From Cystobacter fuscus DSM 2262 (lineage in GTDB: Bacteria > Myxococcota > Myxococcia > Myxococcales > Myxococcaceae): a stretch of 64,000 bases of DNA. Below the pieces are notes generated by a model. That model had not been told where the DNA came from and searched no databases. It was given only the letters and a program-made list of their open reading frames with translations. Each line of letters starts with the position of its first letter. Position 1 is the stretch's first letter. Shown one piece after another: positions 28,506 to 37,051 of the stretch. Made by a program: the position numbers and the translations under genes. Location of the stretch: the NCBI RefSeq assembly GCF_000335475.2, contig NZ_ANAH02000005.1, forward strand, positions 496,001 to 560,000, read 5' to 3'.

Positions 28506-29654
28506 ATGAAGCTGTCTCGCAGAGGGCTGTTGAAGGGAGCCGCCGCGCTTGGCTCGCTCTGGGCCGCGGGCTGTGCCACCACCCCCCGGACGTCCACGCC
28601 CAAGGGAGGAGGCAAGCGCATCCTCATCCTCGGAGGCACGGCCTTCCTGGGCCCTCAACTCGTGGAGGCGGCGCGCGCGCGCGGCCACACCGTCACCCTC
28701 TTCAACCGCGGCAAGACGCGGCCCCAGCTCTTCCCCGACGTGGAGAAGCTCCAGGGGGATCGCGATCCCAACAAGGGCGAGGGCCTGAAGGCACTCGAGG
28801 GCCGCACGTGGGATGCCGTCATCGACACCTCCGGCTACGTGCCCCGCCTGGTGCGCGCCTCGGCCCAGCTCCTGGCGCCCCACGTGGGCCAGTACGTCTT
28901 CATCTCCAGCATCTCCGTCTACAAGGACCTGAGCCGGCCGGGCCTCGACGAGACCGCGCCCGTGGCCACCACGAGCGACCCCTCCAACGAGACCATCGGC
29001 GAGGAGAACTACGGCGCGCTCAAGGCGCTCTGTGAGCAGGAGGCGGAGGCGGCCTTCCCCGGACGCACCACCAACATCCGCCCGGGCCTCATCGTCGGCC
29101 CGGAGGATCCCACCCAGCGCTTCACCTACTGGCCCGAGCGCGTGGCGCGGGGCGGCGAGGTGCTCGCGCCCGGAGACGGCTCGGATCCCGTGCAGTTCAT
29201 CGACGTGAGGGATCTGGCCGAGTGGACCCTGCACGCGCTCGACAACCGCGACTTCGGCGTCTTCAACGCCACCGGCCCCACCCGGCCGCTCACCGTCCGC
29301 GAGCTGCTGGAGGCGTGCAAGCAGGCCAGCCAGTCGGATGCCACCTTCACCTGGGCCGATGCCGCCTTCCTGGAGCAGCAGAAGGTGAGCGGCTGGAGCG
29401 ACCTGCCCGTCTGGGTTCCCTCCACCGGGGACTCGGCGGGCGTCGGCCAGGTCAGCAACGCCCGGGCCGTGGAGCGAGGCCTGAAGTTCCGCCCCGTCGT
29501 GGACACCGCGCGCGACACCCTGGCCTGGTTCCGGGGGCTGACTCCAGAGCAGCAGGAGAAACTGCGCAAGCGCGGCGGGCTCTCCCCGGAGCGGGAGCGC
29601 GAGGTGCTCGCCGCGTGGCACGAGCGGCAGGCGCGGCCCGCCCAGGCGGGTTGA
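28506..29654 (+). CDS. Tat-exported epimerase/dehydratase-like lipoprotein
   Basis: A 382-residue SDR-type protein with an N-terminal export signal. SRRGLLKG is a twin-arginine motif, followed by AAALGSLWAAG and a lipobox ending at Cys23. The Rossmann motif GGTAFLGPQL, the SSISVYKD strand and Tyr in the EENYGALK segment (YxxxK) are those of extended SDR enzymes. Folded export by Tat fits a protein that must bind NAD(P) before export, but a nucleotide cofactor in the periplasm would be unusual. A strong AGAGGAGG precedes the ATG. The gap to the transporter gene is 57 bp, so they may share a transcript. Confidence 0.85.
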   Translation: MKLSRRGLLKGAAALGSLWAAGCATTPRTSTPKGGGKRILILGGTAFLGPQLVEAARARGHTVTLFNRGKTRPQLFPDVEKLQGDRDPNKGEGLKALEGRTWDAVIDTSGYVPRLVRASAQLLAPHVGQYVFISSISVYKDLSRPGLDETAPVATTSDPSNETIGEENYGALKALCEQEAEAAFPGRTTNIRPGLIVGPEDPTQRFTYWPERVARGGEVLAPGDGSDPVQFIDVRDLAEWTLHALDNRDFGVFNATGPTRPLTVRELLEACKQASQSDATFTWADAAFLEQQKVSGWSDLPVWVPSTGDSAGVGQVSNARAVERGLKFRPVVDTARDTLAWFRGLTPEQQEKLRKRGGLSPEREREVLAAWHERQARPAQAG

Positions 29655-29684
29655 GCGAAGGCCGTGGGGCCGGGGAGGAAGTGC

Positions 29685-30179
29685 TCAGTCCCGGCCCGTC
29701 GCGGCGCGCTGCTCGCGCCATTGCGCCAGCAGGCGCGGCATCTCGCCCCGGACGAACTCGAAGAACTGCCGTGACTCCTCCAACCGGAGACCGGCCAGGC
29801 TCTCCGCGCCCACCGCGTCGATGCCCTCGCGCAAGCCCTGCTCGAAGCGCAGCAGCATCTGATCGCGCCGGGCGAGCGCCTCGTACCAGGCGTTGGAGGA
29901 AACCCGGTAGTGATCACTGCGTTGTCCCGGCTCGCGCTCGCGCGACACCATTCCCATCTGCACCAGGTAGCGCACGGCACCGGAGATGGCCGCGGGACTC
30001 ACCCGGAGTTGCTGGGCCAGCTCGGCCGCCGTCCTCGTCTCCTGCTCCGACACCAGCAGCCCCACGAACACCCGGGCGGGCATTCGGGGAAACCCGTCGT
30101 CCGACAGCGCCAGGGCGAAGCGCTCGACGAACCGGCCCACGGCCGCCTCGTCCCGTTTCGCGCCCGCTCTCTTACCCAT
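29685..30179 (-). CDS. MarR/GbsR-type transcriptional regulator
   Basis: A 164-residue DNA-binding protein. The winged helix-turn-helix is around residues 45-95: RTAAELAQQLRVSPAAISGA, then LVQMGMVSREREPGQRS in the wing. The C-terminal helices (ALARRDQMLLRFEQGL) are likely for dimerisation. The target and effector are unknown. The start MGKRAGAKR at 30179 is chosen because the frame further upstream is GC-rich shadow sequence. It is convergent with the epimerase gene. Confidence 0.88.
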   Translation of the reverse strand: MGKRAGAKRDEAAVGRFVERFALALSDDGFPRMPARVFVGLLVSEQETRTAAELAQQLRVSPAAISGAVRYLVQMGMVSREREPGQRSDHYRVSSNAWYEALARRDQMLLRFEQGLREGIDAVGAESLAGLRLEESRQFFEFVRGEMPRLLAQWREQRAATGRD

Positions 30180-30479
30180 GGCTACATCCTCCGCGCCCGG
30201 TTCTCCAACATCAGCGAAAGCCGCACAATCCTTTTTTTCAGGAAGGACAGAAAACTCCACCCATCCCTCCCTTGGACTTTCCTTCAAGGGTCCGTGCGCG
30301 CGAAGACGCGGGCAGCGAGCGCGAGCAGACCCCAGCACGCTCCGGCGGTCACGAGGAACGCGACGGCCCCCACCCGAGGCATCGCCGGCTCCAACCAGAC
30401 GAGGTTGGGCCCCAGGGAGGGAAGTCCTCCCACTATAAGGACGCCCCGACGTCCTTCCCTCCGCCGAGGTCCCAACACC
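30180..30479. other. Intergenic region with a possible 32-residue ORF
   Basis: This region separates a minus-strand regulator from a plus-strand barrel gene. It holds a T-rich run at about 30231-30240, the small ORF at 30284-30382, and a TATAAG at 30434-30439 that could be a -10 element for the plus-strand gene, with no good -35 at 16-18 bp. Confidence 0.4.
30284..30382 (-). CDS. Possible 32-residue single-helix membrane protein
   Basis: The minus-strand ATG at 30382 opens a 32-residue frame with one hydrophobic helix (VGAVAFLVTAGACWGLLALAA) and a short charged tail. GGAG lies 7 bp before the ATG. This is the only support; a conserved homologue in related genomes would be needed. Too short for most gene finders. 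Confidence 0.35.
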   Translation of the reverse strand: MPRVGAVAFLVTAGACWGLLALAARVFARTDP

Positions 30480-31166
30480 ATGCGCTCCGCCCTGCTCTCC
30501 TCCGTCGCCTGCCTCCTGCTGCCGGTGCTCCCCGCCGCCGCCGCACCGAAAACCACTCCCACGCCGAAGGCCGCCGCGCCGAAGGCCGCCCCCGCTCCAG
30601 CGCCCGCCCCCGCTCCGGCGGCGACTCCCGCTCCGGCGCCTGCTCCCGCGCCTGAGCCTGCGCCCGCCCCCGCTCCTGCGCCCGCCCCCGCGCCGAAGGC
30701 CGCCCCCGCGCCGAAGGCCGCCCCCACGCAGTCGAATGCCTCGGACTCGAGCGCGGGAGACGGCACCGCCGCGGTGGCCGGAGCCAAGGGAGTGGTCCTC
30801 GGCGTCAGCGGCCTGCCCACGGTGGGCGGCTTCTTCCACCTGACCCCGGCGGACTCCCTGCGCTTCAACCTGGGTCTCGACGTGGCCTTCACGCCGGCCT
30901 TCGGTGTGGGGTTCTCCGTCGGCGCGGGAGTGCGCCACCACCTGCTCGGCGGCAACCTGCGCCCCTTCATCGAGGGCGGACTCCAGCTCGACTACGGGCA
31001 GGCGATCGGCTTCGGGCTCCAGGGCGGATTCGGCGTCGAGTACTACTTCGTCCCCCGGGTGAGCGTGGCGGGCACGCTGGGCCTCGCGCTGCGCATCGAC
31101 GGGGGCGGACAGAACGTCCACATGCCCTTCGGCACCACGGGCCTGCTGTTCAACGTGTACCTGTAA
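30480..31166 (+). CDS. Outer-membrane beta-barrel protein with Pro/Ala linker
   Basis: This 228-residue protein has a signal peptide (about 1-21). Residues 22-80 are almost only Pro, Ala, Lys and Thr in repeats such as APAPAPAP, likely a periplasmic spacer or wall-spanning arm. The C-terminal 125 residues alternate polar and apolar residues and end in Leu after an aromatic/hydrophobic pattern (GTTGLLFNVYL), like an eight-stranded barrel. There is no assigned function. The gene ends 9 bp before the aldo/keto reductase and is probably co-transcribed with it. Confidence 0.75.
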   Translation: MRSALLSSVACLLLPVLPAAAAPKTTPTPKAAAPKAAPAPAPAPAPAATPAPAPAPAPEPAPAPAPAPAPAPKAAPAPKAAPTQSNASDSSAGDGTAAVAGAKGVVLGVSGLPTVGGFFHLTPADSLRFNLGLDVAFTPAFGVGFSVGAGVRHHLLGGNLRPFIEGGLQLDYGQAIGFGLQGGFGVEYYFVPRVSVAGTLGLALRIDGGGQNVHMPFGTTGLLFNVYL

Positions 31167-31175
31167 GGTGACCGG

Positions 31176-32093
31176 ATGACCCTCCTCTCGCGCGTGACCA
31201 TGGCCCCCCAGGGGCCCGAGGTTTCCCGGCTCGTCTATGGCGTGTGGCGCCTGTTGCAGGATCCCCAGGGCGCTGGCGTCCAACGGGTGCTGGAGAAAAT
31301 CCAGACGTGCCTGGACCGCGGCATCACCACCTTCGACCATGCCGACATCTACGGCGGCTACCAGTGCGAGGAGGCGTTCGGCGCCGCGCTCCGGGCCCAG
31401 CCTGGACTGCGGCAGCGCATGGAGCTGGTGACCAAGTGCGGCATCATGTTGGTGAATCCCGCGCGGCCCGCCAACCGGCTCAAGCACTACGACTACTCCC
31501 GCCAGCACATCATCGCGTCCGTGGAGCAGTCGCTGCGCCAGCTCGCCACGGACTACCTGGACGTGCTGCTGCTGCACCGGCCCAGCCCCTTGTTGGATCC
31601 CTCGGAGGTGGCCGAGGCCCTCCAGACGCTGCGGGCCCAGGGCAAGGTGCGCCACCTGGGGGTGTCCAACTTCACGCCCGCCCAGTTCGACATGCTCTCC
31701 AGCTGGCTCCCCTTCCCGCTGGTGACCAACCAGGTGGAGCTCCACCCCCTGCGGCCCGAGCCCTTCCTGGATGGAACGCTCGATCAATGTCTGCGCCAGC
31801 GCATCAGCCCCATGGCGTGGTCCCCGCTCGCCGGGGGACGGCTGCTGACGGGCGGGGGGGCCGCCGAGACGCGAGTACGCGAGGTGCTCGCGAGCCTGGG
31901 CCAGAAGCACGAGGCGCTCCCCGAGCAGATCCTCTACGCGTGGCTGCTGCGGCACCCCGCGCGCATCATCCCCGTGCTGGGCACCAATGACACCGGGCGC
32001 ATCACCTCGGCCGTCCGCGCGCTCTCGTTGAACCTGGACACCCAGGACTGGTTCTCGGTGTGGAGCGCCGCCCAGGGCACCGAGGTGCCCTGA
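31176..32093 (+). CDS. Aldo/keto reductase
   Basis: This 305-residue NADPH-dependent oxidoreductase has the catalytic tetrad Asp54, Tyr59, Lys87 and His134 (FDHADIYGG, TKCG, LLLHRPS). The later GVSNFTPAQFDML and VELHPL are typical, and the closest style is the YdhF group. The substrate is unknown. An AAGGTG sits 6 bp before the ATG. Confidence 0.92.
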   Translation: MTLLSRVTMAPQGPEVSRLVYGVWRLLQDPQGAGVQRVLEKIQTCLDRGITTFDHADIYGGYQCEEAFGAALRAQPGLRQRMELVTKCGIMLVNPARPANRLKHYDYSRQHIIASVEQSLRQLATDYLDVLLLHRPSPLLDPSEVAEALQTLRAQGKVRHLGVSNFTPAQFDMLSSWLPFPLVTNQVELHPLRPEPFLDGTLDQCLRQRISPMAWSPLAGGRLLTGGGAAETRVREVLASLGQKHEALPEQILYAWLLRHPARIIPVLGTNDTGRITSAVRALSLNLDTQDWFSVWSAAQGTEVP

Positions 32094-32224
32094 AACCGCG
32101 GGGAGGGTGCCAGGGACGAGCCGGGTCGTTGCGTCATGCGGAGGGAGAGGGCTCCCGAGCACCGCGTCCCGTCTCGTGGAACCCTCCCCGCCCGAGTTGC
32201 CGTGGCGGCGCACCCGCGCGGTGT

Positions 32225-32452
32225 GTGCTGGTGGAGGATCCGCCCTCACCGCGGCAACCGCACGCCGACCTGAACGAGGCGGTGAGCCACCACCCGGAGG
32301 AGTCCTTCCCGCGCAACCACCGGGCGCTCGCGGCGGCCAGGGACATCCCCATCATCGCCACGGAGCGGGCCTCGGGTTTTCACTCCTGTCACGAAGTGCC
32401 GCGCGGCGATGTGCCCGCGGTGCTCTCGCGGATGGATGCCCTGGACGGCTGA
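32225..32452 (+). pseudogene. Possible C-terminal gene remnant
   Basis: An open frame of 75 residues ends at 32452 and has ordinary composition, unlike the overlapping frames. It includes NHRALAAARDIPIIATERAS and HEVPRGDVPAVLSRMDALDG. The possible start is a GTG at 32225 with no ribosome site. I suggest a truncated gene, perhaps the end of a hydrolase, but I cannot name the family. Confidence 0.35.
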
Positions 32453-32487
32453 AAGGATTTATCCGGCGCAAAGGATTTATCCGGCGT
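32452..32487. repeat. Two tandem 18-bp direct repeats
   Basis: The unit AAAGGATTTATCCGGCG plus C or T occurs at 32452-32469 and 32470-32487, with only the last base differing. Each copy contains the dyad GGAT-TT-ATCC. They begin at the end of the remnant frame and lie about 260 bp before the DUF1552 gene. Confidence 0.7.
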
Positions 32488-32745
32488 GGCTGTATTTGTA
32501 TGGGATTGCCACGTAGTCAGCGGGAGTTGTCTTTCCTACCTGGGTCCAGGCCCACTCGGGCATGTCTGCGATGACTCATGGACAGAACCGTCAGATTTTA
32601 TTAGTTATCAATAAGAGCAAGGCCCGACTAGTGGGGAGTCCGCGCCGCCTCGTCCGGCCCGACTTCCGGGAGAGGGATTGACGTCGGACCCGGCATGAAG
32701 ATCCACGAGCAGCAACCACGCAGTGACGGGATGGGAGTCGGTGCG

Positions 32746-34044
32746 ATGAGGCGATTGGGGCGAAGACAATTCACCGCGGGAATTGGCGCCACCCTGCTGG
32801 CGTCACCCCTGGTACGGCTGCTCAATGGCGAGGCGCAGGCGGCGACTCCCACCGCGGCCAAGAGACTCATCGTCTTCTTCACGCCCAATGGCACGGTGCA
32901 CAAGCATTGGCGGCCCACGGGCACGGAGACGAGCTTCACGTTCGCCGCGGGCAGCATGCTCGAGCCCCTCAACCGGCTGCGCAGCAAGCTGCTCGTCTGT
33001 GATGGGCTCGACTTCGTGGGGGCGGACAACCACGATCCGGGCATGACGCACATGCTCACCGGAAGTGGGACGGCGAGCAGCACCACCGCGGGCATGTCCA
33101 TCGACCAGTACGTCGCGAGCAAACTGGGCCAGGGCTCGCGCTTCAAGTCGCTGGAGTTCGGCGTCCAGACGAGTCTCTGGGGTGCCTCGAAATCCACGCG
33201 GATGTCCTACTCCGCACCGGGCGTCTTCGTGTCCCCCGAGGACGTGCCGCTCAATGCCTATCAGCGCCTCTTCGGCTCGACCGGGGGCACCGCGACCACG
33301 GCCGAAAGACTGCTGCGCCGCCGCAAGAGCATGCTGGACGTGGCGCGCACCGATCTCTCGGCCCTGTCCTCGCAGGTGGGCGCGGAGGAGAAGCTCAAGC
33401 TCGAGCAGCACATCCAGTCCCTGCGCCAGACGGAGCAGGCCCTGGCCGCGGCCAGCACCACCGCGTGCTCGCCCGGCCAGATGCCCGCCGTCATCGACGC
33501 CAAGGCCAACGCCAACTTCCCCCAGGTGGGGAAGATGCAGATGGATCTGCTGGTGAACGCGCTCTCCTGCGGCATGACGCGCGTGGCGTCCCTGCAGTGG
33601 TCCCACACCATCGCCCCCCAGGTGTTCACCTGGGCGGGCGCCTCGGAAGCCCACCACGAGCTGTCGCACAAGGTGGACTCGAACACGGCGGGCGTCGCGA
33701 GCTTCGTCAAGTGCGAGCGCTGGTTCGCCGAGCAGTTCGCCTATCTGCTCGACGCGCTCCAGGCCCGCCCGGATCTCTCGAGCACCACGGGGGGCACGAT
33801 GCTCGACTCCACCCTGGTGCTCTGGGCCAAGGAGCTCGGCGACAGCCGCCTGCACACGTGCCGCTCCGTGCCCTTCATCCTCGCCGGGGGCTCGGGGACG
33901 CCGTTCCGCTTCGGGCGCTACCTGCGCTACACCAGCACGCCGCACCAGAAGCTGCTCACCTCGGTCTGTCAGGGCATGGGCCTCACGCTCGACACCTTCG
34001 GCGACGCCTCGCGCTCCACCGGCCCGCTCTCCGGGCTCGTCTGA
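32746..34044 (+). CDS. Tat-exported DUF1552 protein
   Basis: This protein has 432 residues from the ATG at 32746, which has GGGAG 8 bp upstream and begins directly with a twin-arginine signal (MRRLGRRQFTAGIG, cleaved near EAQA). The longer ATG at 32695 lacks a ribosome site. The body contains KRLIVFFTPNGTVHKHW and GADNHDPGMTHMLTG, and the HHELSHKV segment, features of DUF1552, which is known mostly from planctomycetes and myxobacteria and is usually found next to DUF1592-type genes, as here. The function is not established. Confidence 0.86.
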   Translation: MRRLGRRQFTAGIGATLLASPLVRLLNGEAQAATPTAAKRLIVFFTPNGTVHKHWRPTGTETSFTFAAGSMLEPLNRLRSKLLVCDGLDFVGADNHDPGMTHMLTGSGTASSTTAGMSIDQYVASKLGQGSRFKSLEFGVQTSLWGASKSTRMSYSAPGVFVSPEDVPLNAYQRLFGSTGGTATTAERLLRRRKSMLDVARTDLSALSSQVGAEEKLKLEQHIQSLRQTEQALAAASTTACSPGQMPAVIDAKANANFPQVGKMQMDLLVNALSCGMTRVASLQWSHTIAPQVFTWAGASEAHHELSHKVDSNTAGVASFVKCERWFAEQFAYLLDALQARPDLSSTTGGTMLDSTLVLWAKELGDSRLHTCRSVPFILAGGSGTPFRFGRYLRYTSTPHQKLLTSVCQGMGLTLDTFGDASRSTGPLSGLV

Positions 34045-34091
34045 TCCCCCGCTCCCCCCTCTCCCGCTCCCCCCTCCCCCCAGGTGGACCC

Positions 34092-36617
34092 GTGCTGACC
34101 TTCCGGCACCTCGTTGCCCTTGGCACCCTTGCCTCTTCCCTCGCCTGTGGGCTGGCCCCTCCGGCCACGCCCGGGGAGGAGATTCCCTCCACGGGAGGGC
34201 CCTCCGAGCAGTTTCCGCCCCAGCCGGGGGGACTGGACCCGACGGACCCGACCGGATGCCCGGATGACGCGGAGTTCTTCCGCACCCGGATGTGGGAGCC
34301 GGTGATGTCCGCGCAGTGCATCACCTGCCACAACGCCGGCGGAAGCGCGGCGGGCACGCGCCTGGTGCTCACGCCCGAGGGCGAGCCCGGCGCGGAGGAG
34401 AACAACTTCAACACGGTGCGGGCGGTCGCGCGCCTGCAGTACGGCGGCGCCTCGCTGCTGCTGCTCAAGCCCTCGGGCCAGCATCCCCTGGGCCATGGCG
34501 GCGGCAAGCTGCTGAGCCCCGACAGCGCGCTCTACACGGACTTCCAGCGCTTCACCCAGCGCGTCCAGGGCGTGCCCGGCTCCTGCGACGCCACGCCCCC
34601 CACGCAGGAGGCCTGCGCGGCGGATGAGCTCGATCCCACCGCCCGGCGCCAGCTGCGCATGCTCACGCGCTTCGAGTACGACAACACCCTGACCGACCTG
34701 CTCTACCTGGACGAGCCCTCCACGTGGGGCGAGTCCCTGCCCGCGGAGGAAGTGGCCAACGGCTTCGACAACGCCGCGGCGGCCCGGGCCGTGGGCCAGC
34801 TGCTCACCGACAAGCTCCTCACCGCCTCCGAGCAGGCCGCCGCGGCCGCCGTGGAGAAGCTGTCCCGGCACGTCTCGTGCTCGGCGAGCGCGACCTGCGC
34901 GCTCCAATTCATCCAGGACTTCGGCGCGCGCGCCTTCCGGGCACCGCTCGATGAGACGGAGCGCACGCGCTACCAGGCGCTCTACACGAAGGTGTCGGCG
35001 GAGGAGGGCTTCTCCGAGGGCATCAAGGCCGTGACGACCGCCATGCTCCTGTCGCCCAACTTCCTCTACCGCTCCGAGCTGGGCATGCACCAGGGCGGCG
35101 GACGGTACGTGCTCACCGACTATGAGGTGGCCTCGGAGCTGTCGTACCTCTTCTGGGGCTCGATGCCGGACGCGGCGCTCTTCGCCAAGGCGAAGCAGGG
35201 CCAGCTGCACACGCCGGAGCAGATCGCCGCCGAGGCGCGCCGGATGCTCACCTCGCCCCGGAGCCGCCCGCTGCTCAACCACTTCGTGAGCCAGTGGATG
35301 GAGCTGGAGCGGGTGGATCAGGTGCAGAAGGATCCCCTCGTCCTCGCCAACTTCAGCCCCGAGCTGCGCACGGCGATGAAGGCGGAGACGCTGGAGCTGT
35401 TCGATCACATCGTGCGCCAGGGCAGTGGCCAGCTCTCCGAGCTGTTCTCCGCGGACTACACGTTCGCCTCGAACACGCTGGCCACGTTCTACGGACTGAA
35501 CATGCCCGTGGGCGGGACGACCTCGCCCAGCGGGGCGAACATGTGGTCGCTCAAGGGCACGGGCCGCGGCGGACTGCTCACCCATGGTGGCATCCTCTCC
35601 GCGCAGGCCACGCCGCAGGCCGCCTCTCCCGTGCGCCGCGGCAAGCTCGTGCGCGAACGCCTGTTGTGCCAGCCGCTGCCTCCCGCGCCGCCGGGGTTGG
35701 ATCTCGAGCTGGGTGACACGGGGACGCAACAGACGAACCGGGAGCGCTTCCAGGAGCACTCGCGCAACGCGGCCTGCGCGACGTGCCACCAGTTGATGGA
35801 TCCCATCGGCTTCGGCTTCGAGCAGTTCGACAGCGTGGGCCGCTACAAGCCGAAGATGGCCAACGGCAGCCTGGTGGACGCGAGTGGCGAGGTGCTGGCC
35901 TCCAAGTCGACCCAGGGCACCTTCGTGGGCGTGGATGGGCTCCAGGTGAAGCTCGCGAGCAGCCCGGACGTGGCGGACTGCTTCTCCCTGCAGTGGCTGC
36001 GCTTCGCCTACGGCGTGGCGGGCGAGGAGAACACCTGCGCCGCCAGCCAGCTCACGAAGCGCTTCCTCCAGAACAACCTGAGCATTCCGGAGCTGATCGT
36101 CTCCGTGACCCAGTTGCCCCGCTTCACCCAGCGCTGGGGCGAGGACGTCACGCAGCAGCCGCCTCCTCCGTCCACGGACGGCGGCACGGGCACCACCGAT
36201 GGCGGCACGGGCACCACCGACGGCGGCACGGGCACCACCGACGGCGGCACGCGTCCCCCCGACGGCGGCACGGGCACCACCGACGGCGGCACGGGCACCA
36301 CCGACGGCGGCACGCGTCCCCCCGACGGCGGCACGGGCACCGACGCGGGCACGCCCCCTCCCGCAAGCGGCCTGCAGATCACCCAGACCGTCCAGAGCGA
36401 CTGGGGAACCGGCTACTGCAACAACGTCAAGCTGACGAACAAGGGCACGACCACGGTCACCTGGAAGGTCTCCATCACGATCGTGGGCACCCTGACGAGC
36501 GCCTGGAGCTCCTACGCCTCCGCGTCCGGCAGCGTGGTCTCGTTCACCGGTGAGTCCTGGAACAATCAACTGTCCGCGGGGGCCAGCACCAACTTCGGCT
36601 ACTGCGCCAAGCGCTGA
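34092..36617 (+). CDS. DUF1592/DUF1588-type lipoprotein with two CxxCH motifs and a C-terminal CBM2
   Basis: This 841-residue protein starts at GTG 34092. A lipobox SLAC puts the lipidated Cys at residue 19. The first CxxCH (CITCH, 76-80) lies in an N-terminal cytochrome-like region. The middle holds the DUF1587/1595/1592 helical blocks (LRMLTRFEYDNTLTDLLYL, VASELSYLFWGSMPD). The second CxxCH (CATCH, 562-566) is followed by MDPIGFGFEQFD, typical of DUF1588. Residues 696-751 are eight 7-residue DGGT repeats. Residues 761-841 look like a family 2 carbohydrate-binding module: SDWGTGYC, conserved Trp residues and a terminal Cys able to form the usual disulfide. Confidence 0.85.
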   Translation: MLTFRHLVALGTLASSLACGLAPPATPGEEIPSTGGPSEQFPPQPGGLDPTDPTGCPDDAEFFRTRMWEPVMSAQCITCHNAGGSAAGTRLVLTPEGEPGAEENNFNTVRAVARLQYGGASLLLLKPSGQHPLGHGGGKLLSPDSALYTDFQRFTQRVQGVPGSCDATPPTQEACAADELDPTARRQLRMLTRFEYDNTLTDLLYLDEPSTWGESLPAEEVANGFDNAAAARAVGQLLTDKLLTASEQAAAAAVEKLSRHVSCSASATCALQFIQDFGARAFRAPLDETERTRYQALYTKVSAEEGFSEGIKAVTTAMLLSPNFLYRSELGMHQGGGRYVLTDYEVASELSYLFWGSMPDAALFAKAKQGQLHTPEQIAAEARRMLTSPRSRPLLNHFVSQWMELERVDQVQKDPLVLANFSPELRTAMKAETLELFDHIVRQGSGQLSELFSADYTFASNTLATFYGLNMPVGGTTSPSGANMWSLKGTGRGGLLTHGGILSAQATPQAASPVRRGKLVRERLLCQPLPPAPPGLDLELGDTGTQQTNRERFQEHSRNAACATCHQLMDPIGFGFEQFDSVGRYKPKMANGSLVDASGEVLASKSTQGTFVGVDGLQVKLASSPDVADCFSLQWLRFAYGVAGEENTCAASQLTKRFLQNNLSIPELIVSVTQLPRFTQRWGEDVTQQPPPPSTDGGTGTTDGGTGTTDGGTGTTDGGTRPPDGGTGTTDGGTGTTDGGTRPPDGGTGTDAGTPPPASGLQITQTVQSDWGTGYCNNVKLTNKGTTTVTWKVSITIVGTLTSAWSSYASASGSVVSFTGESWNNQLSAGASTNFGYCAKR
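36177..36344 (+). repeat. Eight tandem 21-bp units encoding DGGT linker
   Basis: Eight in-frame copies of a 21-bp unit encode DGGTGTT, DGGTRPP or DGGTGTD. The near identity at the DNA level suggests recent expansion by slippage or recombination. The region is a flexible spacer between the heme-motif domain and the carbohydrate-binding module. Confidence 0.9.
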
Positions 36618-36661
36618 CCGGGTGGCCCTCCAGCGCGCCGCGCGTGATACAGACGGCGCGC

Positions 36662-37033
36662 ATGGAGACTGAAACCCTGCTGTCGTCCTTCGTGAAGCTG
36701 CTCGTCTCGGATGTCGAGCGCTCCGCGGCCTTCTACGAGGCCCTCGGCTTCAAGCGGCTGCGCTCGGATCCGCCCTTCCTCCAGTTGCGGTGGGAGAACC
36801 AGGCCGAGGTGTACCTGGTCAAGGCGCCCGCGGCGCTGCCCGTGGAGGGCCGCCGGGGCGCGGGCGTGCTGATTGGCATCCGGGTGGGCGCGCTGAGCGT
36901 GGAGGAGGTGGCCGCGCGCGCCCAGGCGCTCGGGGTGAGCGTGGATGGCCCCACCCGGCAGCCGTGGCACACGCGGGAAGTCGTCCTCTCGGATCCCGAC
37001 GGCTACCGGTTGAACTTCATCGAGCCCGCGTGA
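36662..37033 (+). CDS. VOC-family (glyoxalase/bleomycin-resistance-like) protein
   Basis: This 123-residue protein of the vicinal oxygen chelate fold has FVKLLVSDVERSAAFYEALGF at the first beta-alpha module and LSDPDGYRLNFIEPA at the end. The metal or substrate residues are not clear enough to give an activity. The ATG at 36662 is favoured over the upstream one at 36644. It is convergent with pmbA. Confidence 0.85.
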   Translation: METETLLSSFVKLLVSDVERSAAFYEALGFKRLRSDPPFLQLRWENQAEVYLVKAPAALPVEGRRGAGVLIGIRVGALSVEEVAARAQALGVSVDGPTRQPWHTREVVLSDPDGYRLNFIEPA

Positions 37034-37051
37034 GGGCCCGGCGGCCCCTGG

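Larger units (their letters stand above)
32094..32745. other. 652-bp gap of low coding potential
   Basis: This is the longest stretch without a well-supported gene. It holds a possible gene remnant (32225-32452), two tandem 18-bp repeats (32452-32487) and an AT-rich patch (about 32593-32612, including TTATTAGTTATC and AATAA) that stands out in this GC-rich DNA and could be the promoter of the DUF1552 gene. Confidence 0.55.

Noticed and set aside
32695-32745. Upstream ATG at 32695 for the DUF1552 gene
   Set aside because: No ribosome site there, and it would place 17 extra residues ahead of a compact Tat signal that has its own GGGAG.
36177-36344. CRISPR-like array
   Set aside because: Units are contiguous, in frame and 21 bp without spacers, so this is a protein repeat.
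33969-36569. Long minus-strand open frame opposite the DUF1592 lipoprotein
   Set aside because: It has only Arg/Ala/Gly-rich antisense sequence with no recognisable domain, while the plus-strand frame has clear family motifs.
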